DNA of 64,000 bases from positions 704,949 to 768,948 of the forward strand of contig JAJEKV010000014.1 in the NCBI GenBank assembly GCA_021234155.1, written 5' to 3'. This document shows positions 10,343 through 22,567 of this stretch, piece after piece. Made by a program: the position numbers and the translations under genes. This stretch comes from Isoetes taiwanensis (taxonomy: Eukaryota; Streptophyta; Lycopodiopsida; Isoetales; Isoetaceae). Positions within the stretch are counted from its first letter, which is position 1. Each line of letters begins with the position of its first letter. The notes beneath the pieces are model-generated. The model searched no databases. It worked only from the letters and a program-made list of their open reading frames with translations, and was not told the DNA's origin.

Positions 10343-12157
10343 TGTAAAATATATCTACAGTATTTATCAAAAACTTGAATACATGGAAGTAAATAGGTCT
10401 GAGACCCTGTTAACCAGAAAAGCTCCAAACTATGTGAAACCCACTTTAGAAACATAGGACATATATCCCTACATAGTCTAGAATAGTGAATTCAAAACTT
10501 CAAGATAAATAACCAATATCAATAGAATAAAAAATGTTCGAATATATAGCAAAAAATTAGGAAAAATACCCACATGCATGTATCTAGACAAAATTGAATA
10601 AGCCAACCAAAAGGACTTGGTGAAAGAAAAGGTTCCAATGAATATTTCCAAATGAATAATTGTTAGTTAAGGAAATGATAGCTGGTTATAGGTAGATATG
10701 TGGCATGTTCACAAACTAATGTTTAAGATAAGGAGCGGTAATGTATTGTTAGTGATGCATAGAGATAAAGGCGGCCGCATGGCGAAAATGAATCCCTGGA
10801 AAGCAAGTCCTTCTAGATACAAGTGCATTGAAGAACACAGTGGCAAAACTACAATGGTGGAGTTTGAGGTTGCAAAGGTTCCATCCCTAAGTTAATGGCA
10901 ATGGACTAAGGGAAGTGTTAGTGGAAACAAAAGCCAACCAAATGAAAAAAAAACATATCACCTCGAGCTCATTATCTAACTAGAAGATGAGAAAATATAA
11001 GACCTCTAAGAAAAGAAAGATAGTCTATATAAGAAGAATAGAGTGCTCTGATCACAATACAAGTCCCAAAATTATAAATGCCATTGAGCTAGCAACAACA
11101 TTTTATCTCCTATGTGCACAATGATGGTCCACCATAATAATGCACAACAAATCATACAAATAAATTTTTGAAGCACGACAATATGTGCCATGCAACAAGG
11201 AAGGAAATGCCCAAAAAAATACAACAATTTAACTCCAAAAAATGAAAAGAAAATAACAGTATTAGGGAGACTGAGTGGAAATCGAGTTTAAAGTCGCGAT
11301 TGAGGTCGAAAGCATAGCCAAAATTGATAAAGAGGGCAAGCACAAATGACTGGGTTAAAAACAATGATTCATTGAATTGGCATCCGTTGTCAGGCTTGTT
11401 CTAATATAAGTTGGCGAGATGAGCCCAGCTAAAGCTGTCTATTATGAGAGGATAAGTTGGTGAGATGAGCCCCACTAAAGCGAAGTCTGTACGATGACTA
11501 GAAGATACGAAGCATATGTTAGTGGGAACATTAAACTTAACCAACTAAAACTAAATAAAAATGGATTGGCAATACCACAACTCGAACCCTCATCTATAAG
11601 GTGACGAACCTACACCTTAACAACAACACTACATTCTTGCATTTGTTATTATGTAAAATAGAATTCCTATAAATGCATAAAGTGGAAAAAGTGCAACTAA
11701 ACTTGTCTGTGCAAAAACCGAACAACAGAAGGGAGCGCAGAGCGCACCTGTAGAAAGCAGAGCAACATGCATAGCCAGGCGAAGAATAGTTAAAATTGAT
11801 GGAGAATCTTTAGAGATGAGATGATTCGTCCAGGAAAAATTTGAAAGCTGCCCAAGTCGTTATGAATTGATTCTATTATAGCAATTAAGCCATGCATGCA
11901 ACCAAATACCAGAAAGAAAGATATCATGACCGCCTTCAAACCGTTGGTGTCACTGTAAGGAAATCAACCGTCTGCTATCTATGTAAAATATGAAAAATCA
12001 ATCGAGGGGTTCCATCCGAAAAAGCAATCTTGATCAGAGATGCATGCGAGAAATTCAATTGACATGCATAAATCAGCCAGCATGCACGAAGCAATTGTGC
12101 TAAGGAAGAATGAATCACGCCCGCAAAGTGTGATTGTTAGATCTCAAGTATATATGA
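10343..12157. other. Non-coding tail of unit 1
   Basis: AT-rich DNA without a convincing gene. Short ORFs (for example 10698-10895 and 11152-11364 minus) are repeated in unit 2 only because the whole segment is duplicated, so conservation there is not evidence of coding. The last 130 bp (12015-12157) recur at 20055-20200 and, truncated, at 24753-24890. Confidence 0.55.
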
Positions 12158-12547
12158 GTCTATATAAGAAGAATAGAGTGCTCTGATCACAATACAAGTC
12201 CCAAAATTATAAATGCCATTGAGCTAGCAACAACATTTTATCTCCTATGTGCACAATGATGGTCCACCATAATAATGCACAACAAATCATACAAATAAAT
12301 TTTTGAAGCACGACAATATGTGCCATGCAACAAGGAAGGAAATGCCCAAGAAAATACAACAATTTAGGTCCAAAAAATGAAAAGAAAATAACAGTATTAG
12401 GGAGACTGAGTGGAAATCGAGTTTAAAGTCGCGATTGAGGTCGAAAGCATAGCCAAAATTGATAAAGAGGGCAAGCACAAATGACTGGGTTAAAAACAAT
12501 GATTCATTGAATTGGCATCTGTTGTCAGGCTTATTCTAATATGAGAG
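12158..12547 (+). repeat. Partial third copy of the unit tail between the two units
   Basis: This 390-bp stretch (from ATGAGTCTATATAAGAAG to CTAATATGAGAGGA) repeats 11027-11400 of unit 1 and 19045-19435 of unit 2. It then joins the start of unit 2 at CGTTCTCCATG. The junction shares only two or three bases (GA/GAC), so it looks like microhomology or template switching rather than homologous exchange. Confidence 0.88.
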
Positions 12548-13002
12548 GACGTTCTCCATGCAAGCCTCATTTTCCTTTGCTTACAACTTATGCACTTTCT
12601 AATCTCTTAACCAACTCTTTCAGGCATAATCTTTTCCTCCATTCAGCATTGGTCTTGTCCAGAAGAATACCTTTCACAAGCAAGGCTATTAGGGTAGAAT
12701 GTCTTTGGTACAGCTTTAAAAGTAGATAGCAATATTATATTACGATTTATCCTGCGGGGATGGATCTTTGGTCTTGCACAATTGAGAGTGGTTTTGCTTT
12801 GTTTTTGTCTTTCTTGATCAATGTTGTTGTTATATATCGTAAAGCGGAAGTCTTTGCAATGACAAGAAATTATCTCCTCAAGATCAAGCCAAATGTGACA
12901 ATTTGGATCTAAGCGAAACTTCATTTACGCTAAAGGGTTAGATTCTAATCGTATAGAACCTTGTGCTTAGAAATTTTCTAATTTGATAAGGAATTTTTCA
13001 CG

Positions 13003-13303
13003 AATGTGTTGGGCAAATGGAGCAAAGTTGTCTTTGGTATTGCCATTCTTGCTTCGGCCAAAGTTCTACCATAACAGGGCACATATGAGGGCAAAATATG
13101 TCATGCAAGTGAGCTTGAAAATGAAAATTTGGTTCCATGATTTACACTTTTCACATGAATTTACAACATGGTTTTTTGAATCTGTGGTACAAAGCATGGA
13201 TCCGAATCTCATCACTAGATCTGTTGCAATTGTTCCAAGTCTAATTGTTGCACTAATAGGAGGATCATCGGGGGGGCGAGGAAGGCTCATTATTATTTCA
13301 TCG
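13003..13303 (+). pseudogene. NRAMP fragment, two exons (copy 2)
   Basis: Same exon pair as in unit 1. Exon 13003-13108 and exon 13171-13303 encode recognisable NRAMP blocks ([15 protein letters not shown] is partly garbled; [18 protein letters not shown] is intact). Splice sites next to both exons are altered here (the acceptors read CACGAAT and CAACATG), and there are small indels. This copy is more damaged than copy 1 or less accurately called. Confidence 0.8.
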
Positions 13304-13361
13304 ATAAAAGCCCGATATCAATCTATCATCACCAAACTTAGTAACTGAGTAACATTGGATA

Positions 13362-13650
13362 ATGTTAAAACCAGGTCTTGCAAAAAATCAGGGTGTAAAT
13401 TATGCTTCGGGAGCCGATGGCATTTTGGATTCAAGTGGCTATAACTATGTAAGTTTCTGTCCATGTTTTGATCATGGAGATTATGAAGAAATTGTTATCT
13501 TTTGATAAGAATATTGACCATGCCTTTGGTTGATGCAGCTGGCAAGAATATCCATGTCTCAACGGATCAACAACCAAAGCGGACCTTGGCAAGCATAAAG
13601 CGCAACTCTAGGGCAAGAAGAATCAGAAAAAGCTCATTTGCTTTTTACAG
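13362..13650 (+). pseudogene. GDSL esterase/lipase fragment, two exons (copy 2)
   Basis: Exon 13362-13448 is identical in sense to copy 1 ([24 protein letters not shown] donor). The second exon, 13539-13650, has several small indels. Its acceptor context (CCTTTGGTTGATGCAG) is longer and more natural than in copy 1, so copy 1 has lost a few bases there. Confidence 0.68.
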
Positions 13651-13666
13651 ACTAGGTGCATTGCCA

Positions 13667-14259
13667 AGGGTTGATGGAAATGAAGCTTTTAATCAGAAAG
13701 TATTGAAGAAGCCATGCAACAATATGATTTGGTAATTTTCAGCTGATAGTTATCCCATATCTATTTTGCAATATGGTGTTTTGCACATGATAGCTTCTTT
13801 ATGAGCACAACTCTTCGTTGCTTTTTAAGGGTCCAGGGCTAATCTGACCTCTAGTTTTTTATCTGCAAGTCTCACAAGGGTAATGCTTTTGTGGATTATG
13901 ATAGATTACAGTACCTTCTTGCAGGCGGTATCAGAGGAATCAGATAATGTTGAAGCTCTCTATCGACGTGGTAAGGCACAAGTTGCTCTTGGCGAGAGCA
14001 ATTGAAGCAAGGAATGATTTAAAAAGTAAAAAGCAAGCTGGCACACGATGATAAGACATTAATTCATGAATTGCATGTTCTGGCTCAACAAGATAAACAG
14101 CTATATGAAAAGCAAAAAGAACTCTACAAAGGATTGTTTGGTCCACCTCCAACAAAGCAACCTTCAAAGAGAAGATGGTATGCAATAGTATGGATCTGGT
14201 TACTCTCTCTTTTTAGGGTCATACCTTCCTTATTCCATAATCCATTTAGACATTCCTAA
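13667..14259 (+). pseudogene. FKBP42/TWD1 fragments (copy 2)
   Basis: Contains the TPR-start piece (13667-13731, same frame break as copy 1), an intron, and the last exon 13925-14259 with EALYRRGKAQVALG interrupted by clustered changes near 13992-14045. LHVLAQQDKQLYEKQKELYK and the hydrophobic tail WYAIVWIWLLSLF follow intact, with the same stop. A 62-codon open frame (14071-14259) covers the C-terminal part. Confidence 0.78.
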
Positions 14260-16815
14260 ACCCATATGCACCATGTTTTCAAGCTTGAAGTATCCCTAGT
14301 ATACCACTAAACTACAATTTGAAAATAATCCACTAGTTTAGCCTTCAAATAATTTAGACATTCCTAAACCCATATGCATTCTACAACCCCGTCTACAACC
14401 CTATACATTCTTACAACTACAATGATCCCGCAGCGTTCATTATTTATTCAGCGTAAAAGGGACACATGCAATGAAAATTCTTGCATCTTAAAGAGATAGA
14501 TGCAATAGAGTCTTAACCAACGAGACCGGTTTAGGCGAGAATGAAGATCACGAGAAATGTCTATTAAACACATTGTGAAATTTTTTTCCTTCTCCACAAA
14601 CCATTTTTTCTCTGAATAAGGCTACGGCACAAACTCAAGTACAAGATCGGGGTAGGGGTATGTAAAATGTAACATAGTCCGGGCGTATATCTACAGTAGG
14701 GGGCAGGGAAACTGGGTTTTCCTATTTACGTATGTAGGGGTTTTCGACCTCCAAAAGTCGTATACAAGGGGTTTTCTGGTGACCCCTTGCACGCACATGA
14801 GGTATCTCCATGTGCCTAGGTGAAACCCCCGGGGCCATTTTAAGATGTTCATGCTTTCACATAGTTAACTAAACAATCTCTGGTAGAGCTTGAAAGATCA
14901 ATTCTAGTTTACAAAATTATACCATCCCAGTGTTTAGTTGAAATGAGACATCTAAATAGAAAACACATGCCTCTTATTGTTTCTTTAGAGCACAGAGTTT
15001 ACTGACAAAATAATAATTACCCAGGCTCCTTATTGATAATTAATTTTTTCATGTGGTTTCAAATGATATTTTGGATGGAGATAATAGCCCATGTATGAAA
15101 AGACTATCTCATGAACAACAAACAAACCATCCACTGCTTTTCATAACCATTTGCACACAAATAGGTCTACGTAATCTGTCAAAATTTACCTTATTGGCTA
15201 ATGTTCTATCTGCCACAAGATTTGAGTTGTTGATCTATATTCTTGTATAAGCCATGCTTACCTCTGCACCAAAATATAGAAAAATATCTAAGTAGAATAG
15301 AATATTCTGGACATTCATCTAGAAAAAAATGTAGAACAATGCTGGCACAAGATGATAGATAAGTGGTCAAAGTTGCCTTATGGACAGTTCAGTCTTGATT
15401 GCTGCAGTCTGGGCATACAAAGCTTATTAGACAGGCATCCTTGTTAAACTGCCTTAAAACATTCTAATGAGAGGGAGACCAAACCAGTCTTTGTAAAATG
15501 ACATGGTAGCCAAGCTACACCATGATGTTTTTTTTAGCATGGATTCAAAAAACCAGAAGACCTTGATAGAAATAAAGATTTCTTTGTAAAATGAGTGTCT
15601 ACTACTTAAAAACAAACTTTTAAACAAATGAAGTTTAAAAGTGGCAATAAGAGAATTACATACACATTTTTGAACCATGTATACATTTCTAACAAATGAA
15701 CAAAATTTGCATTATAATGGTGTTATCCAAAATCATGTTAAAATACACCTTATAGAATATCTAGTTGTGCCTCTCAAAAATGTTGCCAACTGATTTGTGC
15801 CTCGGGTTTGCCCACAAATAGAGAACCGCGATAAACTATATATCTCAAGTCACGATGTCCATAGAGCTGCAGAGTCCAGCAGAGTTACCATCTTTGATGT
15901 ACCCTAGGTCTGTGCAAGGAACTAAAGGAGCATTTCTTTAGCTTCTTTATCTAATTTTTTTCTGTCATATATTTTTGAAACTCCAATATCAAACATCTGA
16001 ACCTTGTTGACGAAGTATAATCTTGCCAGAACAAAAACCATACAGATATTTCTAATGCTAAAGGTCTTCTATAAAGAGCAAGATGATACATGGCCTCAAG
16101 AAAAGTAATACCATAGTGAAGAGCATGTGCATTGAACTTGGGGACGAATCCAGCGACTCCAAGGCGTGTTTCAACCTTATCTCTTTAAGGTCAACTCCGT
16201 AATATGCTAATGGAACATGGCAAAGTATAACTTGGGAAAAAAGGTGTATTATGCTAATAGCTTGTTCAGAAAATCTTACATTGGCACACCTAGTAAGAAT
16301 GACTTGCCAAATGTAATATACATATTCAAAATCTAATTTTCATCACATTCTACTACTATCTAAATCGAGTTGCAAAACTGATACCTTTGCATCCTATTAG
16401 ATTTAGAACATCTTGAAGCAAATCTGCAATGCACAAAAGCAACATCAAATATATCAACTGTTATATAATCGATATGGCCATTTTACAACTGGTAACAACC
16501 AGCGGAATGTCATAAAACCAAGTATTTCATTTAAGCTAGTGGTATTTTAGCTGTAAAAATGGATGCATTCAGAAAACTCAGCCAAGTATTTATGCCTGTC
16601 TTGCCAGTTACATTGGTGCGGAACTACTGGCACGTTACTTGAAGCATGTCTTACGCATGTCTTCTGGCCAGTTACTTTAAGCCAAAACCTTAAATATTTC
16701 ATGTCATGTGACTCATGTCATGCCCAACTCTAGGCAGTTCTATCGGGAACAACATATGTGTTACATATTGATTAACCAATGCACATGAAGATAATGAATC
16801 AATAATATCTGTGAG
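14260..16815. other. Non-coding part of unit 2
   Basis: Counterpart of 6863-9412, collinear and mostly identical. No recognisable gene. A 17-bp block present near 8945 (CTGGAAAGGACTAAGGG) is missing at 16362. Confidence 0.5.
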
Positions 16816-17736
16816 TTGCCTTTACAGATACATTGTCTAAAGTTACATTCCGCACAACTTGTTTTTGCTCGTTCTATTTTTTAGCTAGTGTTGGGATGCT
16901 ATTTTGAAATAGTGATTTCTTGGACCACTTCATTCATCACCTTGAGAATTTATAGTTTGAGGATTTTGTGGCATGTCTGAATGGTGAATCCATATGATTT
17001 CCAGCATTTTTGGGACCTTGTGCGAGGTTATTTTCTTATTGCATTGTTATCGGCGTCTTCTCAGAGCAGCATCTCTTTCCTTGTCCATTGCTTCCCATCC
17101 TACCCGCCCTTATGTATTGTCTGGGTTCGTCTATTTTTTATATGTTTCTGCTCAGTACTGACCACCCATTAGATGATGCTTTTTCCACCCGATGGGTGAT
17201 GCAAATTATTTTCCACCCGCTGGGTGATGCTATCTATATTTTTCCACCCGTTGGGTGATGCTAGATGATTTCCACTTGTTAGTGACGCTATTTTTCCTTC
17301 TTCCACCTCTCGGTGATATTTTCTTTTTCTATATATGTTGTTTCTGGTTCCTGATGTCTAATGGGTGTTTCGTGCTTTCTAGGGGCTATTTTCTTAGGGG
17401 TACTCTTTACCGCCATGGTTGTACCTATTTTTTCCTTACGTTTGCAGGTACTTTCTAGGCATTTTCTCCCTTCGTGGGTTTCACACATTCCATGCGTTGA
17501 TCGCAGCGTTTTGGTTGGCTTCACCAATTTTTCTACCTTGTTCTTGGGGCACCCTCGAGGCCATTGATGACCATTTTCCATTAGGGTTTTCCTCGAAAAC
17601 CTGAAAGGGGGATTGTCGCCATTGTCCTCTCTCTTGTCTTTGCATATTTCTTATTTCATTTATGGGGTAGCTAGACATATTGGCCGGTTTTTGTGTTCTT
17701 TGTGAGTCCCTTACTGTAATTAAGTTTTTCTCAAAT
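16816..17736 (-). repeat. Inverted section of unit 2
   Basis: Reverse complement of 9413-10342. The motif CCCTTTCAGGTTTTCGAGGA lies at 17590-17609 on the minus strand, and the hairpin array lies at 17162-17263. Confidence 0.9.
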
Positions 17737-17859
17737 TAAAATATATCTACAAAGATTTATCAAAACCCTTGAATACATGGAAGTAAATAGGTCTGAGACC
17801 CCAGATTGGAAAAGCTCCAAACTATGTGAAACCCACTTTAGAAACATAGGACATATATC

Positions 17860-18496
17860 GAGAACCTCACTTCTTGATCTTCTCATCCTTCACCGGGCTG
17901 GCTCGGCGCCACTGAGTAGCCGCCTCGAGGCCCTCGGCCCGAAGCGGATCACGATGATGGATGGCGTTGGGCTTGTGTGATGAAGGATGCAGCCCTGTGT
18001 ATTCGGGAGTGGATGTCTTTCCAAGATACTGGGGTGTCGCATGCCTTGGCTGTGGTCGGGTGGTTGGGTGAGGAGGCACCTGGATGGGCGATTTCCGAAG
18101 CCGGTTTTTCGAGTAGCCTTCCCTGCGATAATGCAGGCGATTGGCGTTAGGGGCTGCCTGCTTTTCCAGCACCCAGTTGTGAAGAGATTCACGGTTCGAG
18201 CCAGTGAAGCTTTACCATTGAGGTATGAAGGTATGCTTGTTGCTTGTCAGTGCAACATGGATGGATTTGGATCGGTGAGCAGCCATAGTCATCCCCGCAA
18301 ACGGTTTTTCCCGGGTGGTTTTTAATCCGGGTCATGATGGTTGTGTTCTAGCTCACGTTGTGCTTTGGTTTAAGGGCTTCGGCCCATGTTCTTGTTTGGA
18401 CTTAGGTCCGGACTTCGTCCCTTATGTACTTGGTCCCATAACTTGGGTGGGGTTCTGCGGACGCTTAAAATTTTTCCTTCCTTCCTTCCTTCCTTC
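17860..18496 (+). mobile_element. Insertion specific to unit 2, GC-rich, ends in (TTCC)n
   Basis: Unit 1 reads GGACATATATCCCTACATAG at 10458. Unit 2 has the same flanks split by about 637 bp. The insert is much richer in G+C than its surroundings (for example CCGGGCTGGCTCGGCGCC near 17896) and ends in a TTCC microsatellite at 18478-18496. A simple-repeat tail is typical of some non-LTR retroposons, and the 3' part (GGGCTTCGGCCCATGTTC) reads like LINE 3' UTR sequence. No reverse transcriptase is seen, and the longest ORF (112 codons) has no motif. It could equally be filler DNA captured at a break. Confidence 0.6.
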
Positions 18497-20056
18497 CTAC
18501 ATAGTCTAGAATAGTGAATTCAAAACTTCAAGATAAATAACCAATATCAATAGAATAAAAAATATTCGAATATATAGCAAAAAATTAGGAAAAATACCCA
18601 CATGTGTATCTAGACAAAATTGAATAAGCCAACCAAAAGGACTTGGTGAAAGAAAAGGTTCCAATGAATATTTCCAAATGAATAATTGTTAGTTAAGGAA
18701 ATGATAGCTGGTTATAGGTAGATATGTGGCATGTTGACAAACTAATGTTTAAGATAAGGAGCGGTAATGTATTGTTAGTGATGCATAGAGATAAAGGCGG
18801 CCGCATGGCGAAAATGAATCCCTGGAAAGCAAGTCCTTCTAGATACAAGTGCATTGAAGAACACAGTGGCAAAACTACAATGGTGGAGTTTGAGGTTGCA
18901 AAGGTTCCATCCCTAAGTTAATGGCAATGGACCAAGGGAAGTGTTAGTGGAAACAAAAGCCAACCAAATGAAAAAAAAACATATCACCTCGAGCTCATTA
19001 TCTAACTAGAAGATGAGAAAATATAAGACCTCTAAGAAAAGAAAGATGAGTCTATATAAGAAGAATAGAGTGCTCTGATCACAATACAAGTCCCAAAATT
19101 ATAAATGCCATTGAGCTAGCAACAACACTTTATCTCCTATGTGCACAATGATGGTCCACCATAATAATGCACAACAAATCATACAAATAAATTTTTGAAG
19201 CACGACAATATGTGCCATGCAACAAGGAAGGAAATGCCCAAGAAAATACAACAATTTAACTCCAAAAAATGAAAAGAAAATAACAGGGAGACTGAGTGGA
19301 AATCGAGTTTAAAGTCGCGATTGAGGTCGAAAGCATAGCCAAAATTGATAAAGAGGGCAAGCACAAATGACTGGGTTAAAAACAATGATTCATTGAATTG
19401 GCATCCGTTGTCAGGCTTGTTCTAATATGAGAGGATAAAAAACATAAGTTGGCGAGATGAGCCCAGCTAAAGCTGTCTATTATGAGAGGATACAAAACAT
19501 AAGTTGGTGAGATGAGCCCCACTAAAGCGAAGTCTGTACGATGACTAGAAGATACGAAGCATATGTTAGTGGGAACATTAAACTTAACCAACTAAAACTA
19601 AATAAAAATGGATTGGCAATACCACAACTCGAACCCTCATCTATAAGGTGACGAACCTACACCTTAACAACAACACTACATTCTTGCATTTGTTATTATG
19701 TAAAATAGAATTCCTATAAATGCATAAAGTGGAAAAAGTGCAACTAAACTTGTCTGTGCAAAAACCGAACAACAGAAGGGAGCGCAGAGCGCACCTGTAG
19801 AAAGCAGAGCAGCATGCATAGCCAGGCGAAGAATAGTTAAAATTGATGGAGAATGCCGAGATGAGATGATTCGTCCGAGTAAGCGGAGCTGCCCAAGTCG
19901 TTATGAATTGATTCTATTATAACGAATCCGCCATGCATGCAACCAAATACCAGAAAGAAAGATATCACGACCGCCTTCAAACCGTTGGTGTCACTGTAAG
20001 GAAATCAACCGTCTGCTATCTATGTAAAATACGAAAAATCAATCGAGGGGTTCCAT
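18497..20056. other. Non-coding tail of unit 2
   Basis: Counterpart of 10466-12015, collinear with small indels (extra AAAAAACATAAG-type blocks at 19436 and 19494). No recognisable gene. Confidence 0.55.
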
Positions 20057-20501
20057 CCGAAAAAGCAATCTTGATCAGAGATGCATGCGAGAAAATCTAC
20101 TCCTTCAATTGACATGCATAAATCAGCCAGCATGCACGAAGCAATTGTGCTAAGGAAGAATGAATCACGCCCGCAAAGTGTGATTGTTAGATCTCAAGTA
20201 GCAATAATCAACAAGGATTCCCAATTCTAGACTTTAGAGAAATGAGTTAAATTCTATCACAAAACTATGAATATTCAAGCTAATATATTTGAGATAAACA
20301 AATTCCTTCCAATGGTCCAATGGTCACAATACAACTTTCTTGGCTACTGTAGCAATGAGATCGAATCAATTTTCAACTCCCTATAGCTACACAATTTAAA
20401 TGCCGAACATCACCAATGTGTCTCCTCCTTGGCCGATATGCTCTTAACTCATACCGATTCATTGCCCACACCAATCTTCTAATCACAGTTCCAATCGGTC
20501 A

Positions 20502-20725
20502 GGCTAGAGCTTGATCTTTCTAATTTTTCACGATCTTCTTTGCCTTATTTCCATTTGTCCAGGTATCCGCCAACATACCTTAGACCTTAGGAAAGTTTAA
20601 TGTTTTTCTTAGCAGATCAATTTGTTTCATGAATATAACCATGCTGTAACCTTATTCATCATGTAACCTTTGAACTCAGGCCAGAAACTTAAGATGAACC
20701 ATCAGATGCATGTCTATATTTCACA
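20502..20725 (-). repeat. Copia 3' LTR (inner part and start), with adjacent polypurine tract
   Basis: On the minus strand the LTR begins TGTGAAATATAGACATGCAT at 20725, directly preceded by a purine-rich stretch (GATGAAAGGAGGAG, plus-strand positions 20726-20739), the expected polypurine tract. From 20709 down to 20502 it matches 24752-24548. The LTR probably continues toward 20200, but its outer end is not marked by a clear second copy. Confidence 0.75.
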
Positions 20726-20801
20726 CTCCTCCTTTCATCTAAGTTTCTGTACACTGCTTTGCACATTTATTGATCAGTTATGAACAAGTTTTCCCTGAAC
20801 T

Positions 20802-21395
20802 TCACAAACTTTCTCTCAACCAATGCTTTAGTGAAAATGTCTGCAATCTGCATGTCTGTATGAATGTATTCCATTTCCACATATCCTTTCTAATGTATAA
20901 TTCAATGTGTTTTGTCCGTTCATGATAAACAGGATTCTTTACTATTGCTATACAGCTTGAACTGTCTGTCATAATCTTTGTAGGAGAAGTCTGTGTAAAT
21001 CCAAGTTCAACAGTCAATCGTCTCAACCAGGCTATTTCTTTAGCTACTAATGAGCTGGCAGCATACTCTGCCTCTGCAGAGGACATGGCCACAGCATTTT
21101 GCTTTTTACTGCTCCAGTATATAGCACCTCCTGCCAAAAGTACAACATATTCACTAGTGGATTTTTGAGTGCTCAAATCACCTGCCCAGTCTGCATCACT
21201 GTATGCACAAAGAGTTATATTCTGATTATGATATGTAATTCCAAATGTGACAGTTCCCTTTAAATATATGAGGACCCTTTTTGTAGCCAACCAATGAATT
21301 TTACTTGCATCATGACAACGTCTACTTAACATATTTACAATGTAACTTATGTCAAGTCTTGTGTTATTTGCCAGATAAAGCAAACAACCAATCAA
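20802..21395 (-). mobile_element. Copia RNase H region
   Basis: Open for 197 codons on the minus strand. Motifs: MIGCLLYLANNTRLDISYIV (start of the linker to RNase H), YSDADWAGDLSTQKSTSEYV (first catalytic Asp context), WSSKKQNAVAMSSAEAEYAA (catalytic Glu) and MTDSSSCIAI (catalytic Asp), then HIELYIRKDM. It degrades the RNA strand of the RNA-DNA hybrid during reverse transcription. Confidence 0.9.
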
Positions 21396-22530
21396 CTCTC
21401 TCTATATAGAATTTTTTGCATTTCCATCTCTTCTACATCTGTTTTAGCTGTCACAGCAGTTAATTTGTAGCCTGACACGACTGGAGTTCTAACAGATTTG
21501 GCATTTTGCATGTTAAATCTTTTGATCATATTCATGATATTCCGTTCTTGGCTGAGTTTTAAAATGCCTTTATCTCTATTTCTGTGGACTTCAATTCCAA
21601 GAAATTGTCTAAGTTTACCTAAATCAGACATTTGGAATCTTTGCTTGAGAATGTTTTTGCAAAACTCCATGCATTTCTTGCTGCTACTAGCCATGATGCA
21701 ATCGTCCACATACAGAGCAATAATGCAAGTATTATTTTCGTCTTGGAATTTGTAGAGGTTGCTGTCATTCTTCAATCTTTCAAATCCTTGTTCTTTCAAA
21801 AACGTATCCATACACAAGTACCATTCCCTAGGTGCTTGTTTCAGCCCGTATACAGCTCTGTGTAGTCTCCATACCTTGTCAGCATCTTGCTCAAAGACAG
21901 GGGCTTGATACATGTATATTTCTTCATCCAGTTTTGCATTCAAGAATGCTGTTTTGACATCCATGCACATGATGTAATTCCCAATTCTGAGCATTTGCAA
22001 TTGCAAGTACGGTTCTTAAACTGGTTAGTTTCATAACAGGAGCAACTATTTCTCCATAATCTTCCCCTTTTCTCTGTGTAAATCCTTTTGCATAGTCTGG
22101 CCTTAAATCTTTTACTCCCATCTGCATTAGTTTTAATTCTGAATATCCACTTGTTGTCCACAACATTTTTCTCTTTTGGATAGTCCACTAATTCGTATGT
22201 CCCCGTACGTTTGAATGAATCAATTTTCTCAAGCATGGCTGCCATCCATTCATTATTTTCTTTGGAGTTTATAGCCTCCTCAAACGAACTTGGAACATTT
22301 GTATCTTCTAGCAATGCTAATATTTTCTCCAGATCATCATCTTCATGTTGCCTTTTATTAATTCTCATACTTTTTCCATCTTCATATCTGCCATACTGTC
22401 CTTCTTCAACACCAGCAGATTGCTTCAATCTTTCTACTTGAGTTTTTTTCTTTTTGGTGGGTGCATGCTCAGCTGGTTGCTCGAATGAATCATTGCTGCT
22501 TGCCACAGCTTTTGAATTTGATACATTCAT
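21392..22530 (-). mobile_element. Copia reverse transcriptase region
   Basis: The minus strand encodes FEEAINSKENNEWMAAMLEK, then NKWIFRIKTNADG, YGEIVAPVMKLTSLRTVLA, MDVKTAFLNAKLDEEIYMYQ, VYGLKQAPREWY, LYVDDCIMASSS (the catalytic DD) and MSDLGKLRQFLGIEV. These are the standard Copia RT blocks in order. The segment is fossil. Confidence 0.92.
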
Positions 22531-22567
22531 TCTCTCCTCTTCATTCTCTGAATCAACATCAAAGTGT

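Larger units (their letters stand above)
5176..12157 (+). repeat. Tandem segmental duplication, unit 1
   Basis: Unit 1 of a large direct duplication. It begins GACGTTCTCCATGCAAGCC at 5176 and matches unit 2 from 12548 onward in the same orientation. The match runs to TCAAGTA at 12157 (20200 in unit 2). It holds three captured gene fragments near its start and about 5 kb of non-coding DNA. The 9413-10342 section is inverted in unit 2, and unit 2 has an extra 640 bp. Long stretches are identical, so the duplication looks fairly recent; differences come in clusters. Confidence 0.93.
12548..20200 (+). repeat. Tandem segmental duplication, unit 2
   Basis: Second direct copy of 5176-12157. It holds the same three gene fragments (13003-14259), an inverted section (16816-17736) and an insertion (17860-18496) not present in unit 1. 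The match to unit 1 ends at TCAAGTA near 20200, where the Copia-related sequence begins. Differences from unit 1 are clustered, for example around 12750-12760, 13570-13650, 13992-14045 and 15790-15870. Confidence 0.92.

Noticed and set aside
11152-11364. Minus-strand 70-codon ORF conserved at 12287-12499 and 19179-19385
   Set aside because: Conservation is explained by the tandem duplication; hydrophobic, AT-biased translation without a domain, and indels in copies ignore the codon phase.
17987-18325. 112-codon ORF in the unit-2 insert
   Set aside because: No domain, and overlapping ORFs on both strands of a GC-rich block are expected by chance.
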